NCBI GenBank assembly: GCA_030602885.1
Contig: JAUVYV010000011.1
Coordinates: forward strand, 23,357 to 87,356
Reading direction: 5' to 3'
Source of the DNA: Phycisphaerales bacterium
GTDB lineage: Bacteria > Planctomycetota > Phycisphaerae > Sedimentisphaerales > Anaerobacaceae
DNA length: 64,000 bases
In this document: positions 8,961-18,040 of the stretch, piece by piece
Position numbering within the stretch: position 1 is the first letter of the stretch
Layout: each line of letters opens with the position of its first letter
Made by a program: the position numbers and the translations under genes
Notes under the pieces: model-generated
What the model was told of the DNA's origin: nothing
Databases searched by the model: none
What the model saw: the letters and a program-made list of their open reading frames with translations, nothing else

Positions 8961-10568
8961 ATGTTGATTATCCAAAACATGGCGATTAAGCACAAACTGA
9001 TGGCGATTATGATGCTGACATGCGTCGCCGCACTGCTGTTGGTCGGGACAGCTTTCGTCTTCTGGGGGTGGACAGTTCACAAAAACGATATTCTGCAGGA
9101 CCTTTTGGTGCAGGCGGAGATGACGGCGAACAACTGCAAGGCGGCTCTGGCGTTCGCAGACACAAAAGACGCCGAGGAAATGCTAAAGACACTCAGGGCC
9201 GAATCGTCCATCATGCTTGGCTGTGTGTACACCAGGACCGGAGAGGTATTTGCAACCTACCATCGCAACGGGTACGATGCACCTGAGCTTCCTGTACAGA
9301 TCAAGACAGCCGGATACGACTTCCGTGATGGATCTCTCACCGTCTTTAAGCCCATCGTGCTCGACAACGAGACTATCGGAAGCGTCTGCCTCCGCTCAGA
9401 TCTGAGCCCCATGTATCGGGCATTAAAACGCAACGCTGAAAACACAATCGCAGTCCTGCTGCTCGCCTCCCTTGCTGCTTACTTCATCTCGTCAAAGCTT
9501 CAGAGCATCATATCGAAACCGATTCTCAGTCTCGCCGAGGTGGCAAAGGAAGTTTCTGAAAAGCGGGACTACTCCGCTCGAGCCGTGAAACAGAGTAATG
9601 ATGAGGTCGGCCTGCTCATCGACGCATTCAACGAAATGCTGGAGCAGATTCAGCAGCGTGATTCAGAATTGGTCAAAGCCAAAGAAGAACTCGAGCTGAG
9701 AGTACAGGAACGCACTTCCGAACTGACTACCGCAAACGAGCATCTCACCGGCGAGATCGCAGAACGTGAAAAAGCCGAACGCAAGCAGGCCGAGTTGCTC
9801 AAAGAGCTTGAAAGTGTCAATCAGGAGCTTAGGGATTTTGCCTATATCGCATCTCACGACCTTAAAGCACCGCTGAGAGCCATCAAGACGCTCGCCGAAT
9901 GGATTAACACCGACTATGCCGATAAACTCGACGACGACGGAAAAGAACAGCTCCGGCTGCTCGGCTCGCGCGTTGCCAGAATGCACAATCTGATAGAGGG
10001 CATCCTTCAGTATTCGAGAGTCGGCCACGTCAATGAGAAAACAGCAGAGGTCAACCTTGCCAAGCTCATCCCAGAGATTATCGACATGGTCGCTCCGCCT
10101 GAAAACATCACTGTGACCGTCGAAAATGAGCTACCTGTCATCAAATGCGAAGAAACCCGAATCATGCAGGTCTTCCAGAACATCCTCAGCAACGCCGTCA
10201 AATATATGGATAAGCCACAGGGCATAATAAAGATGGGCTGTGTGCAGGAGGGTGGGTTCTGGAAGTTCAGCGTTTCCGATAACGGTCCCGGCATCGAAGA
10301 AAAGTACTTCGACAAAATCTTCAAGATATTCCAGACGCTCTCTGCAAGAGATGAGTTCGAAAGCACCGGCGTCGGTCTGAGCGTGGTCAAGAAGACTGTC
10401 GAACTTTTCGGCGGAAAAATCTGGCTCGAATCCGAAATCGGCAAGGGTACAACCTTCTTCTTTACTTTCCCGCTGGAAGGCGTTCAGGATTACACAGGTG
10501 AAGGCGAAGAGGTCACCGTGACCGCAGAATCGGACCAGGAAAACGGAGACGACAACAACGAAAGCTGA
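8961..10568 (+). CDS. Membrane sensor histidine kinase
   Basis: A 535-residue kinase. TM1 is about residues 11-33, a periplasmic sensor segment runs to about 153, TM2 is about 155-175, and a HAMP-like linker and coiled coil (NAFNEMLEQIQQRDSELVKAK onwards, split by acidic heptads) follow. The H-box is FAYIASHDLKAPLRAI with His299. The ATPase domain shows NILSNAVKYM (N), DNGPGI (G1), GVGLSVVKK (G2) and GKGTTFFFTFP. The FAYIASHDLKAPL H-box is the phytochrome-like type that often pairs with Rcp1-like receivers, as found downstream. The C-terminal tail is acidic. It should phosphorylate one of the operon's receivers. Confidence 0.9.
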   Translation: MLIIQNMAIKHKLMAIMMLTCVAALLLVGTAFVFWGWTVHKNDILQDLLVQAEMTANNCKAALAFADTKDAEEMLKTLRAESSIMLGCVYTRTGEVFATYHRNGYDAPELPVQIKTAGYDFRDGSLTVFKPIVLDNETIGSVCLRSDLSPMYRALKRNAENTIAVLLLASLAAYFISSKLQSIISKPILSLAEVAKEVSEKRDYSARAVKQSNDEVGLLIDAFNEMLEQIQQRDSELVKAKEELELRVQERTSELTTANEHLTGEIAEREKAERKQAELLKELESVNQELRDFAYIASHDLKAPLRAIKTLAEWINTDYADKLDDDGKEQLRLLGSRVARMHNLIEGILQYSRVGHVNEKTAEVNLAKLIPEIIDMVAPPENITVTVENELPVIKCEETRIMQVFQNILSNAVKYMDKPQGIIKMGCVQEGGFWKFSVSDNGPGIEEKYFDKIFKIFQTLSARDEFESTGVGLSVVKKTVELFGGKIWLESEIGKGTTFFFTFPLEGVQDYTGEGEEVTVTAESDQENGDDNNES

Positions 10569-10591
10569 TACCGACAAGCGAATGTGCTGAA

Positions 10592-10819
10592 ATGAAAATA
10601 AGACAGAAAATAACGCTGGGATTTGTTGGCATTGCCCTGCTGATTGGCCTGGTCGAATACGTCTGTCTCTCTGCAAGCCAAAAAGCCCTGCTTAACAACA
10701 AGCTTTCAAAAGAACTCGTCAAGAACACGAAATCTGCTGAAGATAAACGCGGCCATCCGATATTCTCACAGCCGTGCAGGGGAAGCACTTTTCTCTTCAC
10801 GTTGCCAAAGAAGATGTAA
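10592..10819 (+). pseudogene. Histidine kinase remnant with internal deletion
   Basis: A 75-codon open frame joins the two ends of a sensor kinase. Residues 1-48 are a membrane-kinase N-terminus (basic start, a TM from about residue 8 to 26, then SASQKALLNNKLSKELVKNT). Residues 62-75 (CRGSTFLFTLPKKM) match the last strand of a kinase ATPase domain, compare GKGTTFFFTFP in the neighbour. All periplasmic, HAMP, H-box and ATP-binding sequence is missing. This is best read as a large in-frame deletion of an intact kinase. It might still yield a small membrane protein. Confidence 0.7.
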
Positions 10820-10830
10820 GGAACGTACAG

Positions 10831-11292
10831 ATGCAAAACTTAAAGCCGATATTGCTGGTCGAAGACGACCATGTGGATGCAATGACCGTCAGAAGGGCTT
10901 TTAGAGACCTGAGCATCACAAACATACTCATTCGCTCGGTCAACGGCGAGGAGGCCCTCAATTACCTGTCTAATGAGAAAAGCCCTAAACCATTTCTCAT
11001 ACTGCTCGATTTGAACATGCCGAAGATGAACGGCATTGAGTTCTTAAAGATAATAAAGGCCGACGACAGACTCAAGAAAATCCCGGTTGTCGTGCTTACC
11101 ACCTCGCAAGAGAAACGAGATGTTGTGCGGAGTTTTGACCTCGGTGCCGCCGGGTATATGGTCAAGCCGGTGGATTATGCAAGATTCGTTGAGATTATAG
11201 ACACGGTCCTTCTTTACTGGAGAACAAGCGAATTACCCAAACAGGATTCACCAATTGCGGACGCGGAGGTGCAGGCTGCTGCCACGCGTTGA
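10831..11292 (+). CDS. Rcp1-like single-domain response regulator
   Basis: A receiver of about 153 residues without output domain. LLVEDDHVDAMTVRRAF holds the acidic pair, LLDLNMPKMNGIEFL the phospho-acceptor Asp, VLTTS the switch Thr and MVKPVDY the Lys. The extended EALNYL and the C-terminal tail LYWRTSELP match the phytochrome-partner (Rcp1) class. AAGGA at 10818-10822, eight bases before the ATG at 10831, fixes this start over an earlier in-frame ATG at 10774 that would lie inside the kinase remnant. Confidence 0.88.
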   Translation: MQNLKPILLVEDDHVDAMTVRRAFRDLSITNILIRSVNGEEALNYLSNEKSPKPFLILLDLNMPKMNGIEFLKIIKADDRLKKIPVVVLTTSQEKRDVVRSFDLGAAGYMVKPVDYARFVEIIDTVLLYWRTSELPKQDSPIADAEVQAAATR

Positions 11293-11331
11293 CGCCGACG
11301 ATATGCTTTTCATCGCCATGAGAGAAACTGA

Positions 11332-12600
11332 ATGAAAACTGAACAAACAGAGAAAGCCCAGATATCCGCCGTTCCTTGCTCTGCTGACGGCGGTGCCGGT
11401 CTCCGAACGGATCACAACTCCATGAGCAAGACAAAAATACGCGAAAGCCAAAACGCACATCTCAAAAGGTCCGAATCCGAACGCGAGCAGGTTGAAGGAG
11501 CCCTGATAAAAGCACTGCAGCAATGGGAAACAACCTTTAATGCTACAAGTGATTCGACTATGCTGGTGGACAACGAATTCAAGGTCATTCAGGCAAATAC
11601 CGCCACGGCAAACCTGCTTGACAGGCCCCTCGGGCAAATTCTCGGAAAAACCTGCCACTCTCTCCTGCACGGAACAGATGCTCCCCCCAAAGAATGTCCC
11701 CTCATCAAGGCAAAGCAAACCAAAAAACATCAGGAAAGCGAGCTGTATATCCCTTCGAAGGACGTATGGATTACCGTATCGGCCGACCCCATTTTCGACG
11801 ACGAAGGCAACATAATCCGCTTTGTCCATCTCGTCAGGAACATCACTGAACGCAAAAAGTCCGAGCAGGCTCTCCAGAAGCTAAACAAAGACCTCGACCA
11901 GACTGTAAAGGAATTGCAGCGCTCAAACGAGGAGCTTCGCAGTTTCGCCCATGTGATAGCGCACGACCTCAAATCACCTCTCCGGGGAATCGGAGCACTC
12001 GCCGACTGGCTGCTGAGAAAATATAGGGACAGATTCGACAAACAGGGCAAAAGACGCGTCAATCTGCTCATAGGAAGAGTAAGGCGATTATCCGAACTGA
12101 TCGACAGCATCCTGCGATATTCTGAAATAGGGCACGTCGTCGAAAAGAAAGACGACGTTGACCTCAGCACACTCTTGGCTGAGATAATATGCGAAATCAA
12201 CCTGCCAACCAACATCGAATTTTCTATCGAAGACAAACTGCCGACTCTCAAATGTGAAAGAGTCCGGCTAAAGCAGATATTCCAGAACCTGCTCAGCAAT
12301 GCAATCAAGTACATGGATAAGCCGAAAGGGAAAATCAGTATCGGCTGTACAGAGGAAAACGGATTCTGGAAATTCAGCGTCGCTGATAATGGCCCCGGAA
12401 TCAACGAGGCATACTTCGAAAAAATATTTGAAATCTTCCAGACCCTGGTCCCGCGAGACCAGGTCGAAAGTACAGGTGTGGGACTGACCGTTGTCAAAAA
12501 AATCGTCGAATTGTACGGAGGTAAAGTCTGGCTCACCTCCGAACCGGGCGAAGGAACTACCTTCTTCTTTACAATGCCAAAGCAAGAAAGTGAGGATTAA
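11332..12600 (+). CDS. PAS-domain sensor histidine kinase, soluble
   Basis: A 422-residue kinase with no TM segment. An N-terminal helix leads to a PAS domain (about residues 65-180) that includes ILGKTCHSLLHGTDAPPKEC and ends in the PAC-like FVHLVRNITERKKSEQAL. A coiled-coil linker precedes the H-box FAHVIAHDLKSPLRGI (His211). The ATPase domain shows NLLSNAIKYMDKP, DNGPGI, GVGLTVVKK and GEGTTFFFTMP. The C-terminal half is closely similar to the kinase at 8961, so the two are probably duplicates. The two Cys residues and the His in the PAS domain could hold a ligand or redox group, but this is speculation. Confidence 0.9.
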   Translation: MKTEQTEKAQISAVPCSADGGAGLRTDHNSMSKTKIRESQNAHLKRSESEREQVEGALIKALQQWETTFNATSDSTMLVDNEFKVIQANTATANLLDRPLGQILGKTCHSLLHGTDAPPKECPLIKAKQTKKHQESELYIPSKDVWITVSADPIFDDEGNIIRFVHLVRNITERKKSEQALQKLNKDLDQTVKELQRSNEELRSFAHVIAHDLKSPLRGIGALADWLLRKYRDRFDKQGKRRVNLLIGRVRRLSELIDSILRYSEIGHVVEKKDDVDLSTLLAEIICEINLPTNIEFSIEDKLPTLKCERVRLKQIFQNLLSNAIKYMDKPKGKISIGCTEENGFWKFSVADNGPGINEAYFEKIFEIFQTLVPRDQVESTGVGLTVVKKIVELYGGKVWLTSEPGEGTTFFFTMPKQESED

Positions 12601-12603
12601 AAA

Positions 12604-13056
12604 ATGCCACGTGCAAAACCAATATTGCTGCTTGAGGACGATATTGTCGACGCATCGACAATTACTCAGACCGTCGAGGATCTCAAGGTCAAGAATGAAC
12701 TGATCCACAGAACCGACGGGGAGCTGGGCCTCGAATATCTGAAGGACCCGTCTCACAAAAAACCCGGATTGATTCTCCTCGACCTCAACATGCCGAAAGT
12801 CAACGGCATCGAATTCCTCCGGGCAATAAAGTCCGACAGGGAACTCAGGAAGATTCCTGTCGTGGTACTGACCGTCTCAAAGTACGAAAAGGACAAATTC
12901 GACACCTTCGGGCTTGGGGTCGCCGGCTACGTCGTAAAACCCGTTGACTACGATACTTTTCTCGAATCTATGAATACCGTTATCCAGTATTGGATGTGGA
13001 ACGATTTAGTTGACCAGGAAAGGCAGGAAAGGAAAGTTGAAAATGCGAAACTCTAA
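12604..13056 (+). CDS. Rcp1-like single-domain response regulator
   Basis: A 150-residue receiver starting four bases after the PAS kinase stop codon. ILLLEDDIVDASTI, LLDLNMPKVNGIEFLRAIK, VVVLTVSK and VVKPVDY mark the acidic pocket, phospho-acceptor, switch Thr and Lys. The tail IQYWMWNDLVDQ diverges from the LYWTLSELP tail of the next two receivers. No output domain. The close coupling suggests that it is the immediate partner of the PAS kinase. Its end overlaps the next start by 14 bases. Confidence 0.88.
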   Translation: MPRAKPILLLEDDIVDASTITQTVEDLKVKNELIHRTDGELGLEYLKDPSHKKPGLILLDLNMPKVNGIEFLRAIKSDRELRKIPVVVLTVSKYEKDKFDTFGLGVAGYVVKPVDYDTFLESMNTVIQYWMWNDLVDQERQERKVENAKL

Positions 13057-13504
13057 ACCAATATTTCTGGTTGAGGACGACAACGTTGACGCAATGACCG
13101 TCAAGCGAGCGCTCAAGGACCTGAAGGTCACCAACCCTCTGGTCCGGGCCGCCAACGGAGAAGAGGCCCTGGACTACCTAAGGAACGACGCAAATGAGAA
13201 ACCATGCGTTATTCTGCTCGACCTGAATATGCCCAAGATAAACGGCATCGAGTTCCTCAAGGTTGCCAAGGCCGACGAGGCCCTTAAGAGAATCCCTGCA
13301 GTAGTCCTGACCACCTCCAAAGACGACAGAGACAAAGTCGAGAGCTTCGATCTCTGTGTCGCAGGTTATATCGTCAAACCCGTCGATTACAGAAAATTCG
13401 TTGATGCAATTAAGATAGTCGACCTCTATTGGACACTCAGCGAGCTGCCGTCTCATGAACAGGAGAATGAAAATGCGAAGCTTGAAACCAATATTGCTCA
13501 TTGA
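13043..13504 (+). CDS. Rcp1-like single-domain response regulator
   Basis: A receiver of about 153 residues. FLVEDDNVDAMTVKRAL, LLDLNMPKINGIEFL, VLTTSKDD and IVKPVDY are all intact. It is strikingly similar to the next receiver across its whole length, including the tail VDLYWTLSELP, so the two look like a recent tandem duplication. The ATG at 13043 overlaps the previous gene by 14 bases; an ATG at 13010 would add 11 basic residues not seen in the paralogues. Confidence 0.88.
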   Translation: MRNSKPIFLVEDDNVDAMTVKRALKDLKVTNPLVRAANGEEALDYLRNDANEKPCVILLDLNMPKINGIEFLKVAKADEALKRIPAVVLTTSKDDRDKVESFDLCVAGYIVKPVDYRKFVDAIKIVDLYWTLSELPSHEQENENAKLETNIAH

Positions 13505-13895
13505 AGATGACGATGTCGATGCAATGACCGTCAAACGCGCCCTGAAGGAGCTCAAGGTCACAAATCGGCTCGTTCACAAAACCAATGGCGAAGAGGGATT
13601 GAATCACCTCAACAACGCAAACGGCAAAAACCCCTGCGTTATCCTGCTCGACTTAAACATGCCCAAAATGGGCGGTATTGAGTTCTTAAGAATCACAAAA
13701 GCCGATGAAGAGCTCAGGAAAATACCCGTCATTGTTCTTACCACTTCCAGGAGCGAGCAGGACAAGGTGGAAAGCTTCGACCTTTCCGTCGCCGGCTACA
13801 TCGTCAAGCCGACCGACTACACTAAGTTCGTCGATGCAATAAAGACCGTTGACCTTTACTGGACTTTAAGCGAGCTACCCACCAATGGCGGATGA
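13473..13895 (+). CDS. Rcp1-like single-domain response regulator
   Basis: A receiver of about 140 residues. LLIEDDDVDAMTVKRAL, LLDLNMPKMGGIEFL, VLTTSRSEQ and IVKPTDY carry the catalytic residues. AGGAG at 13461-13465 stands seven bases before the ATG at 13473 and so decides the start. It overlaps the previous gene by 32 bases and the following hybrid kinase by 11, so translation is probably coupled. It is the second half of a tandem duplicate with 13043-13504. Confidence 0.88.
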   Translation: MRSLKPILLIEDDDVDAMTVKRALKELKVTNRLVHKTNGEEGLNHLNNANGKNPCVILLDLNMPKMGGIEFLRITKADEELRKIPVIVLTTSRSEQDKVESFDLSVAGYIVKPTDYTKFVDAIKTVDLYWTLSELPTNGG

Positions 13896-15441
13896 AAACA
13901 CTGAAGCGACTACGTACAGAATTCTGATGGTCGAAGATGACCGGCTCGACCAGATGGCCTTCAAGCGTATGGTCAAAGAGCAAAACCTGCGCTACGACTA
14001 TACTATTGCAGGGTGCGTCTCCGAAGCCAAGGAAATTCTAAGCAGAGAAAATTTCGATATCGTTTTTGTTGACTACCTGCTCGGAGACGGAACTGCATTT
14101 GACATTCTCGAATCAATAGCTGACGTTCCCACCGTCTTCGCCACCGGTACGGGAAGCGAAGAGCTCGCCGTCAAAGCCATGAAATCCGGCGCATCCGACT
14201 ATCTGATAAAAGACCCCGCACGAAATTACCTGAAGGTGCTGCCCGAGGTCATAAAGAACGCCATCCGTCACAAAAAGGCGGAAGACGAGCTCAAAAGATA
14301 CCACGAGAACCTCATCGATCTCGTCAAAGAAAGGACCGAACAGCTCGCAGAAGAAAAGGAGCTCCTGGCAGTGACACTCTCCAGCATGGGCGATGCCGTC
14401 ATCGCCGTTGATGCCGAGAACAAAATCATACTCTTCAACAAAGCCGCCGAAAAGCTTACCGGCTGGAAATTTGACGAGGTCCACCTAAAACCCATCGACG
14501 AGGTATTCAGCATCATTGATGAGCAGACGAAGCAGCCCGTAGAAAGCCCTATCGACAAGGTTCTGATATCGCGTAATATTGAGTCCGGCAGCGATCACGA
14601 TGCGCTTGCAGCAAGATTCGGCCGGCAATGCCCCATCTCAGCTACCGCCGCGCCTATCAGAAAAGATGACGGCACTATGACAGGCATCGTTATGGTCTTT
14701 CGAGACGTCTCACAAAAACGTGAAATCGACCGTATGAAATCCGATTTCATCTCATCGGTATCGCACGAGCTGAGAACCCCGCTAACCTCGATAAAGGCCT
14801 ATACCGAGACTATCCTTTACGACCGAAATATGCCCGAGGAAACCCAGCGCGAGTTTCTCCGGATTATTGATGAAGAATCCGACTGTCTCGCAGACCTCAT
14901 CAACGGCTTACTCGATATATCACGCATGGAATCCGGCAATCTCGAAATCGTCCGCGAGCCCGTCGACGTTCTCGCAGTTATTGACTGCACCATGAGCGAT
15001 ATGCGAGCACTTGCGCAAAAAAAGAAGGTCGACCTCGAGCTAAACGTCCCACAACAGCTGCCCGAACTGATCGGAGACGAGAACAAAATCCAGTCGATGA
15101 TCTCGAACCTCATAAATAATGCAATAAAGTTCACCCCTGAAAACGGCCGAGTCGTCCTCTCAGCCACCACCACCACAGACCGGCAGCTCGTCATAAAAGT
15201 CAGCGATACCGGTATGGGCATACCGACGGAAGACCTGCCGAAAATATTCGGCCGTTTCTACCGTGTGTACCGGCCCGGAAAGCAAATACAGGGAACAGGG
15301 CTCGGTCTGGCCATCGTCAAAGAAATCGTCGTCAGGCACGATGGAAGAATCGAAGTCGAAAGCGAGCTCGACAAAGGTACCACATTCACAGTCTGGCTGC
15401 CTCTGACCCCGCAGCAGGCGCCTCTACCTGTCTCCGCTTAG
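13885..15441 (+). CDS. Receiver-PAS-histidine kinase hybrid
   Basis: A 518-residue soluble protein with the receiver at the N-terminus. The receiver (about 12-130) has VEDDRLD, the phospho-acceptor in FVDYLLGDG, FATGTGSEE and YLIKDP. A coiled coil follows, then a PAS domain (about 165-280, ending IVMVFRDVSQKREIDRMK). The kinase has H-box FISSVSHELRTPLTSIKAY with His294, NLINNAIKFTPENG, DTGMGIP and GLGLAIVKEIV. The H-box type (SHELRTPL) differs from the two other kinases in the operon, so it has a separate origin. An input receiver suggests that it is itself controlled by phosphorylation from an upstream kinase. It ends the operon. Confidence 0.9.
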   Translation: MADENTEATTYRILMVEDDRLDQMAFKRMVKEQNLRYDYTIAGCVSEAKEILSRENFDIVFVDYLLGDGTAFDILESIADVPTVFATGTGSEELAVKAMKSGASDYLIKDPARNYLKVLPEVIKNAIRHKKAEDELKRYHENLIDLVKERTEQLAEEKELLAVTLSSMGDAVIAVDAENKIILFNKAAEKLTGWKFDEVHLKPIDEVFSIIDEQTKQPVESPIDKVLISRNIESGSDHDALAARFGRQCPISATAAPIRKDDGTMTGIVMVFRDVSQKREIDRMKSDFISSVSHELRTPLTSIKAYTETILYDRNMPEETQREFLRIIDEESDCLADLINGLLDISRMESGNLEIVREPVDVLAVIDCTMSDMRALAQKKKVDLELNVPQQLPELIGDENKIQSMISNLINNAIKFTPENGRVVLSATTTTDRQLVIKVSDTGMGIPTEDLPKIFGRFYRVYRPGKQIQGTGLGLAIVKEIVVRHDGRIEVESELDKGTTFTVWLPLTPQQAPLPVSA

Positions 15442-15555
15442 AACCTCCCGCGGCTCTGACACGCAGCTTCTGATACTGCTCCCACGTCATACACCTTATC
15501 CTCACAAGGCCGATACGACGTTCCCTGGCCATCCCAATGCGGCCCAATAAAACAG

Positions 15556-15582
15556 TTGACAATCGTCCGCCCCGGTGATAAT
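15556..15582 (+). promoter_or_regulatory. Candidate sigma-70 promoter for the SH3b gene
   Basis: TTGACA at 15556-15561 and GATAAT at 15577-15582 with a 15-base spacer, slightly short. It lies 79 bases upstream of the next start codon and follows the end of the signalling operon. Confidence 0.45.
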
Positions 15583-15598
15583 TTCCAATCTGTGGAAC

Positions 15599-15615
15599 GG
15601 CCGGCTCCGCCGGCC
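15599..15615. other. GC-rich hairpin in the SH3b leader
   Basis: GGCCGGC / GCCGGCC forms a seven-pair stem with a three-base loop, between the candidate promoter and the ribosome binding site AAGGAG near 15646. No U-run follows, so it is not an obvious terminator. Confidence 0.45.
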
Positions 15616-15660
15616 TTGATGAAGTCGCAGGAGAACGACACTGTATAAGGAGATATAGGA

Positions 15661-16827
15661 ATGGAATCGCACGCCAGAGCACTCGTTATCGTCCTGACAT
15701 TGATTGCCGCCTCAACAGCCCCCGTTTGCCTCGCTCAGAACACCGAAGTCGAGGCCCCGAAACCGGCCTTTCCCTATCTGGCCGAAATCACCGCCGACGA
15801 CATTTACGTCCGCTCAGGGCCCGGAACAAACTACTACTTCACCGGCAAACTCAATAAAGGCGACCAAGTCAAAATCGTCAGCGACAAATTCAGTTGGTCC
15901 CAAATCGTACCACCTGAAGGAAGCTACTCCTGGATTGCCGCCCAGTACGTTCAGGTCGGCCCAGACAATTCTCTGATGGGCACCGTCGCCGGCGACGCCG
16001 TCCGAGTCTATGCCGGCTCCGACTCCATCCAGCCGATGCACTCTACCACTATGCAGGGAAAACTCGACAAAGGAGCGAAAGTCACACTCCTCGGCGACGA
16101 GCAGGACGGATATTACAAGATCGCACCGCCCGACTTTGCATACCTCTGGGTCAGCACTAAGTACACCAGCCCGCTCGCCTCAATCGCGGCCCCGGCACCT
16201 GCCGACGCTGAACCCGCTCCGCAAACCCAGGCCGGCTCCGAACCCGGCCAGCCCGCACTTGTCCCGACAACAATCGTCACCGAGGAGCAGCGACTCAAAG
16301 AATATTATGACTTGAAAGAAAAGGTCGAAGCCGAACGAGCCAAACCAATCGACCGCCAAAACTACACCTCCCTGAGAAAGGCCCTAAAGACCGTTGCCGA
16401 AGACAAAAACGCCGGCAAAGCCGCACGCTACGCCCGGTTCGTCCTTGCCCAGATAGACCGATACGAGCTCGCCCGGCAGGTCGCACAAACGATGAAACTG
16501 CAGGAGCTGCAGTTCGTCGATACGCAGCAGCGAATCGAAAAGGCACGCACAGCCAAACTAAACGAATACCTGGACCTCGGCACATTCGCCGCCGTCGGCC
16601 GGTTCACCACCTCCAGCATCTATGGGGACAAGAGAGAACCGCTTTACCGCATGGTTGACGAAGAGGGCAAGACCGCCTGCTACGCCCTGCCGACAGGGGC
16701 CGCCGAGAATATCGACCTCAACAAATTCCTGAGCAAAAAGGTCGGACTCCTCGGAACTATCGAACCCCATCCCGCCTCCGGCGGAGCACTCGTGCAGTTC
16801 ACAGATATCGTCTTGATTAGAAAATAG
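15661..16827 (+). CDS. Secreted protein with two bacterial SH3 domains
   Basis: A 388-residue protein with a signal peptide (to about PVCLAQ, residue 26). Two SH3b-type repeats follow: residues about 42-98 (ADDIYVRSGPGTNYYFTGKL ... SWIAAQYV) and about 108-172 (GDAVRVYAGSD ... YLWVSTKYT). Then comes a Pro/Ala linker, a charged alpha-helical region (about 215-300) and a C-terminal domain with YRMVDEEGKTACYALPTGA and KKVGLLGTIEP that resembles an OB-like or second SH3-like fold. Such proteins usually bind cell-wall or envelope polymers. The start is fixed by AAGGAG and the signal peptide. Confidence 0.8.
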   Translation: MESHARALVIVLTLIAASTAPVCLAQNTEVEAPKPAFPYLAEITADDIYVRSGPGTNYYFTGKLNKGDQVKIVSDKFSWSQIVPPEGSYSWIAAQYVQVGPDNSLMGTVAGDAVRVYAGSDSIQPMHSTTMQGKLDKGAKVTLLGDEQDGYYKIAPPDFAYLWVSTKYTSPLASIAAPAPADAEPAPQTQAGSEPGQPALVPTTIVTEEQRLKEYYDLKEKVEAERAKPIDRQNYTSLRKALKTVAEDKNAGKAARYARFVLAQIDRYELARQVAQTMKLQELQFVDTQQRIEKARTAKLNEYLDLGTFAAVGRFTTSSIYGDKREPLYRMVDEEGKTACYALPTGAAENIDLNKFLSKKVGLLGTIEPHPASGGALVQFTDIVLIRK

Positions 16828-17283
16828 CCGCGTGCTCTGCGACTTTCGTGGGGACATGAACAGTTATACTGCGGGCAAATCCCGCAGCCGCGATGTGCTG
16901 CCGTTTCTTCCGTAATCATTCGGTGCGCCGACAACCGGCACACGAGGAACACAGTTCAATACCCTTCTATTGCGCTTGGCGAGGAAGTGATGCGCAAAAA
17001 AAGAGGGAGACGCAGGTGTTTTTAAAAACGGCTTTTCTCTCACCCGTCTCCCTGCTGCAATGTGCACTTTAATCCATCGACATGTGTTTGGACGAAACCG
17101 CCGGTTTGCACTTGCAACTCTACCATTCTACAATAAATCCCGATTCAAGTCAAGTCCGCCGCCTCACGTAACCGCTTCAAAAGTCCTCTAAAAACCTCAA
17201 AAACAGCCGTTCGGTAAGATTTCCCCTTTTCTCCACATTTTTTAATACACACTCATCTTTCATCCACACCCCCCGGAGCATGC
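16828..17283. other. Intergenic region with an inverted repeat
   Basis: No gene seen. At about 17010-17065 GGGAGACG is answered by CGTCTCCC, enclosing an A/T-rich loop. This could fold as a long hairpin, perhaps a bidirectional transcription end between the SH3b gene and the convergent cyclophilin-fold gene. Confidence 0.35.
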
Positions 17284-17688
17284 TCACATTACCGTAATCA
17301 TCACCTTTGCACCGCCGCCAACGTCCCAAAGCCCCGATATATCCCCCTCAACCTTGCCCACAACATTTACCGCTGAAGCAGCCCTGATCTCCGCTCCCTC
17401 AGAAGCGGGAGTCGGCCCAAAGAATATGCATAACGCGCTGCCCGTAGGCCAATACCCCAGCTCGCCCGCCTCCAGGACATCCCTGCTCTCTGCGTCAAGC
17501 TCAGCACGCACATGAATCGGAAAATATATCTCGCCGCCCCAGCGCTGCACCTTACCCTCTATCGGCAGTGCTTCCGCAATCGCCCGTGCTGTGGGGCTAT
17601 CGTTCAGATGTGCCTCAACCGCAACGTCACCTGCGGCTATCCTTATGGCCTGCGCCGTCTTGGCTTCTTCCATAAGTAATACCCCCAA
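17284..17688 (-). CDS. Cyclophilin-like fold protein (TM1367 type)
   Basis: A 134-residue protein that matches the small cyclophilin-like family typified by Thermotoga TM1367. Marks are VEAHLNDSPTARAIAEALP, the RWGGEIYFPI strand, and LGYWPTGSALCIFFGPTPAS. The family has the cyclophilin barrel but generally lacks the peptidyl-prolyl isomerase active site, and its function is unknown. No signal peptide, so it is cytoplasmic. It stands alone, with 350 bases or more of non-coding DNA on its 5' side. The first Met or Met6 could be the start. Confidence 0.75.
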   Translation of the reverse strand: MGVLLMEEAKTAQAIRIAAGDVAVEAHLNDSPTARAIAEALPIEGKVQRWGGEIYFPIHVRAELDAESRDVLEAGELGYWPTGSALCIFFGPTPASEGAEIRAASAVNVVGKVEGDISGLWDVGGGAKVMITVM

Positions 17689-18040
17689 ATAGCCAACACA
17701 ATTTACACGCTGTTCTGTACTACATCAGGCACAAATATATGTCTATTCGCGAAACCGATTCACGAAAAACCAGCATCGCAACGGACCGCTGCTTTCATCC
17801 GGCCGCTCCTGAAAGCCAATTGCAGTCAAGACTCGCAACGCGCGCACCCTGACCTCTCTCGAAGAAACGCCCGATTGGGTGTGAGTAGAATCGCATAACT
17901 TCTCCTCGGCCTATAATTTCAGCTACTTTTTATTGTATCGTCCACCCCAAGTGCTATCAACCAGAAAATCAGCGAAAAATCCCCTTCACAATTAGAAAAT
18001 CCACTCAAAATCGCCCCCCCCGAATTATCAACAAACCTCT

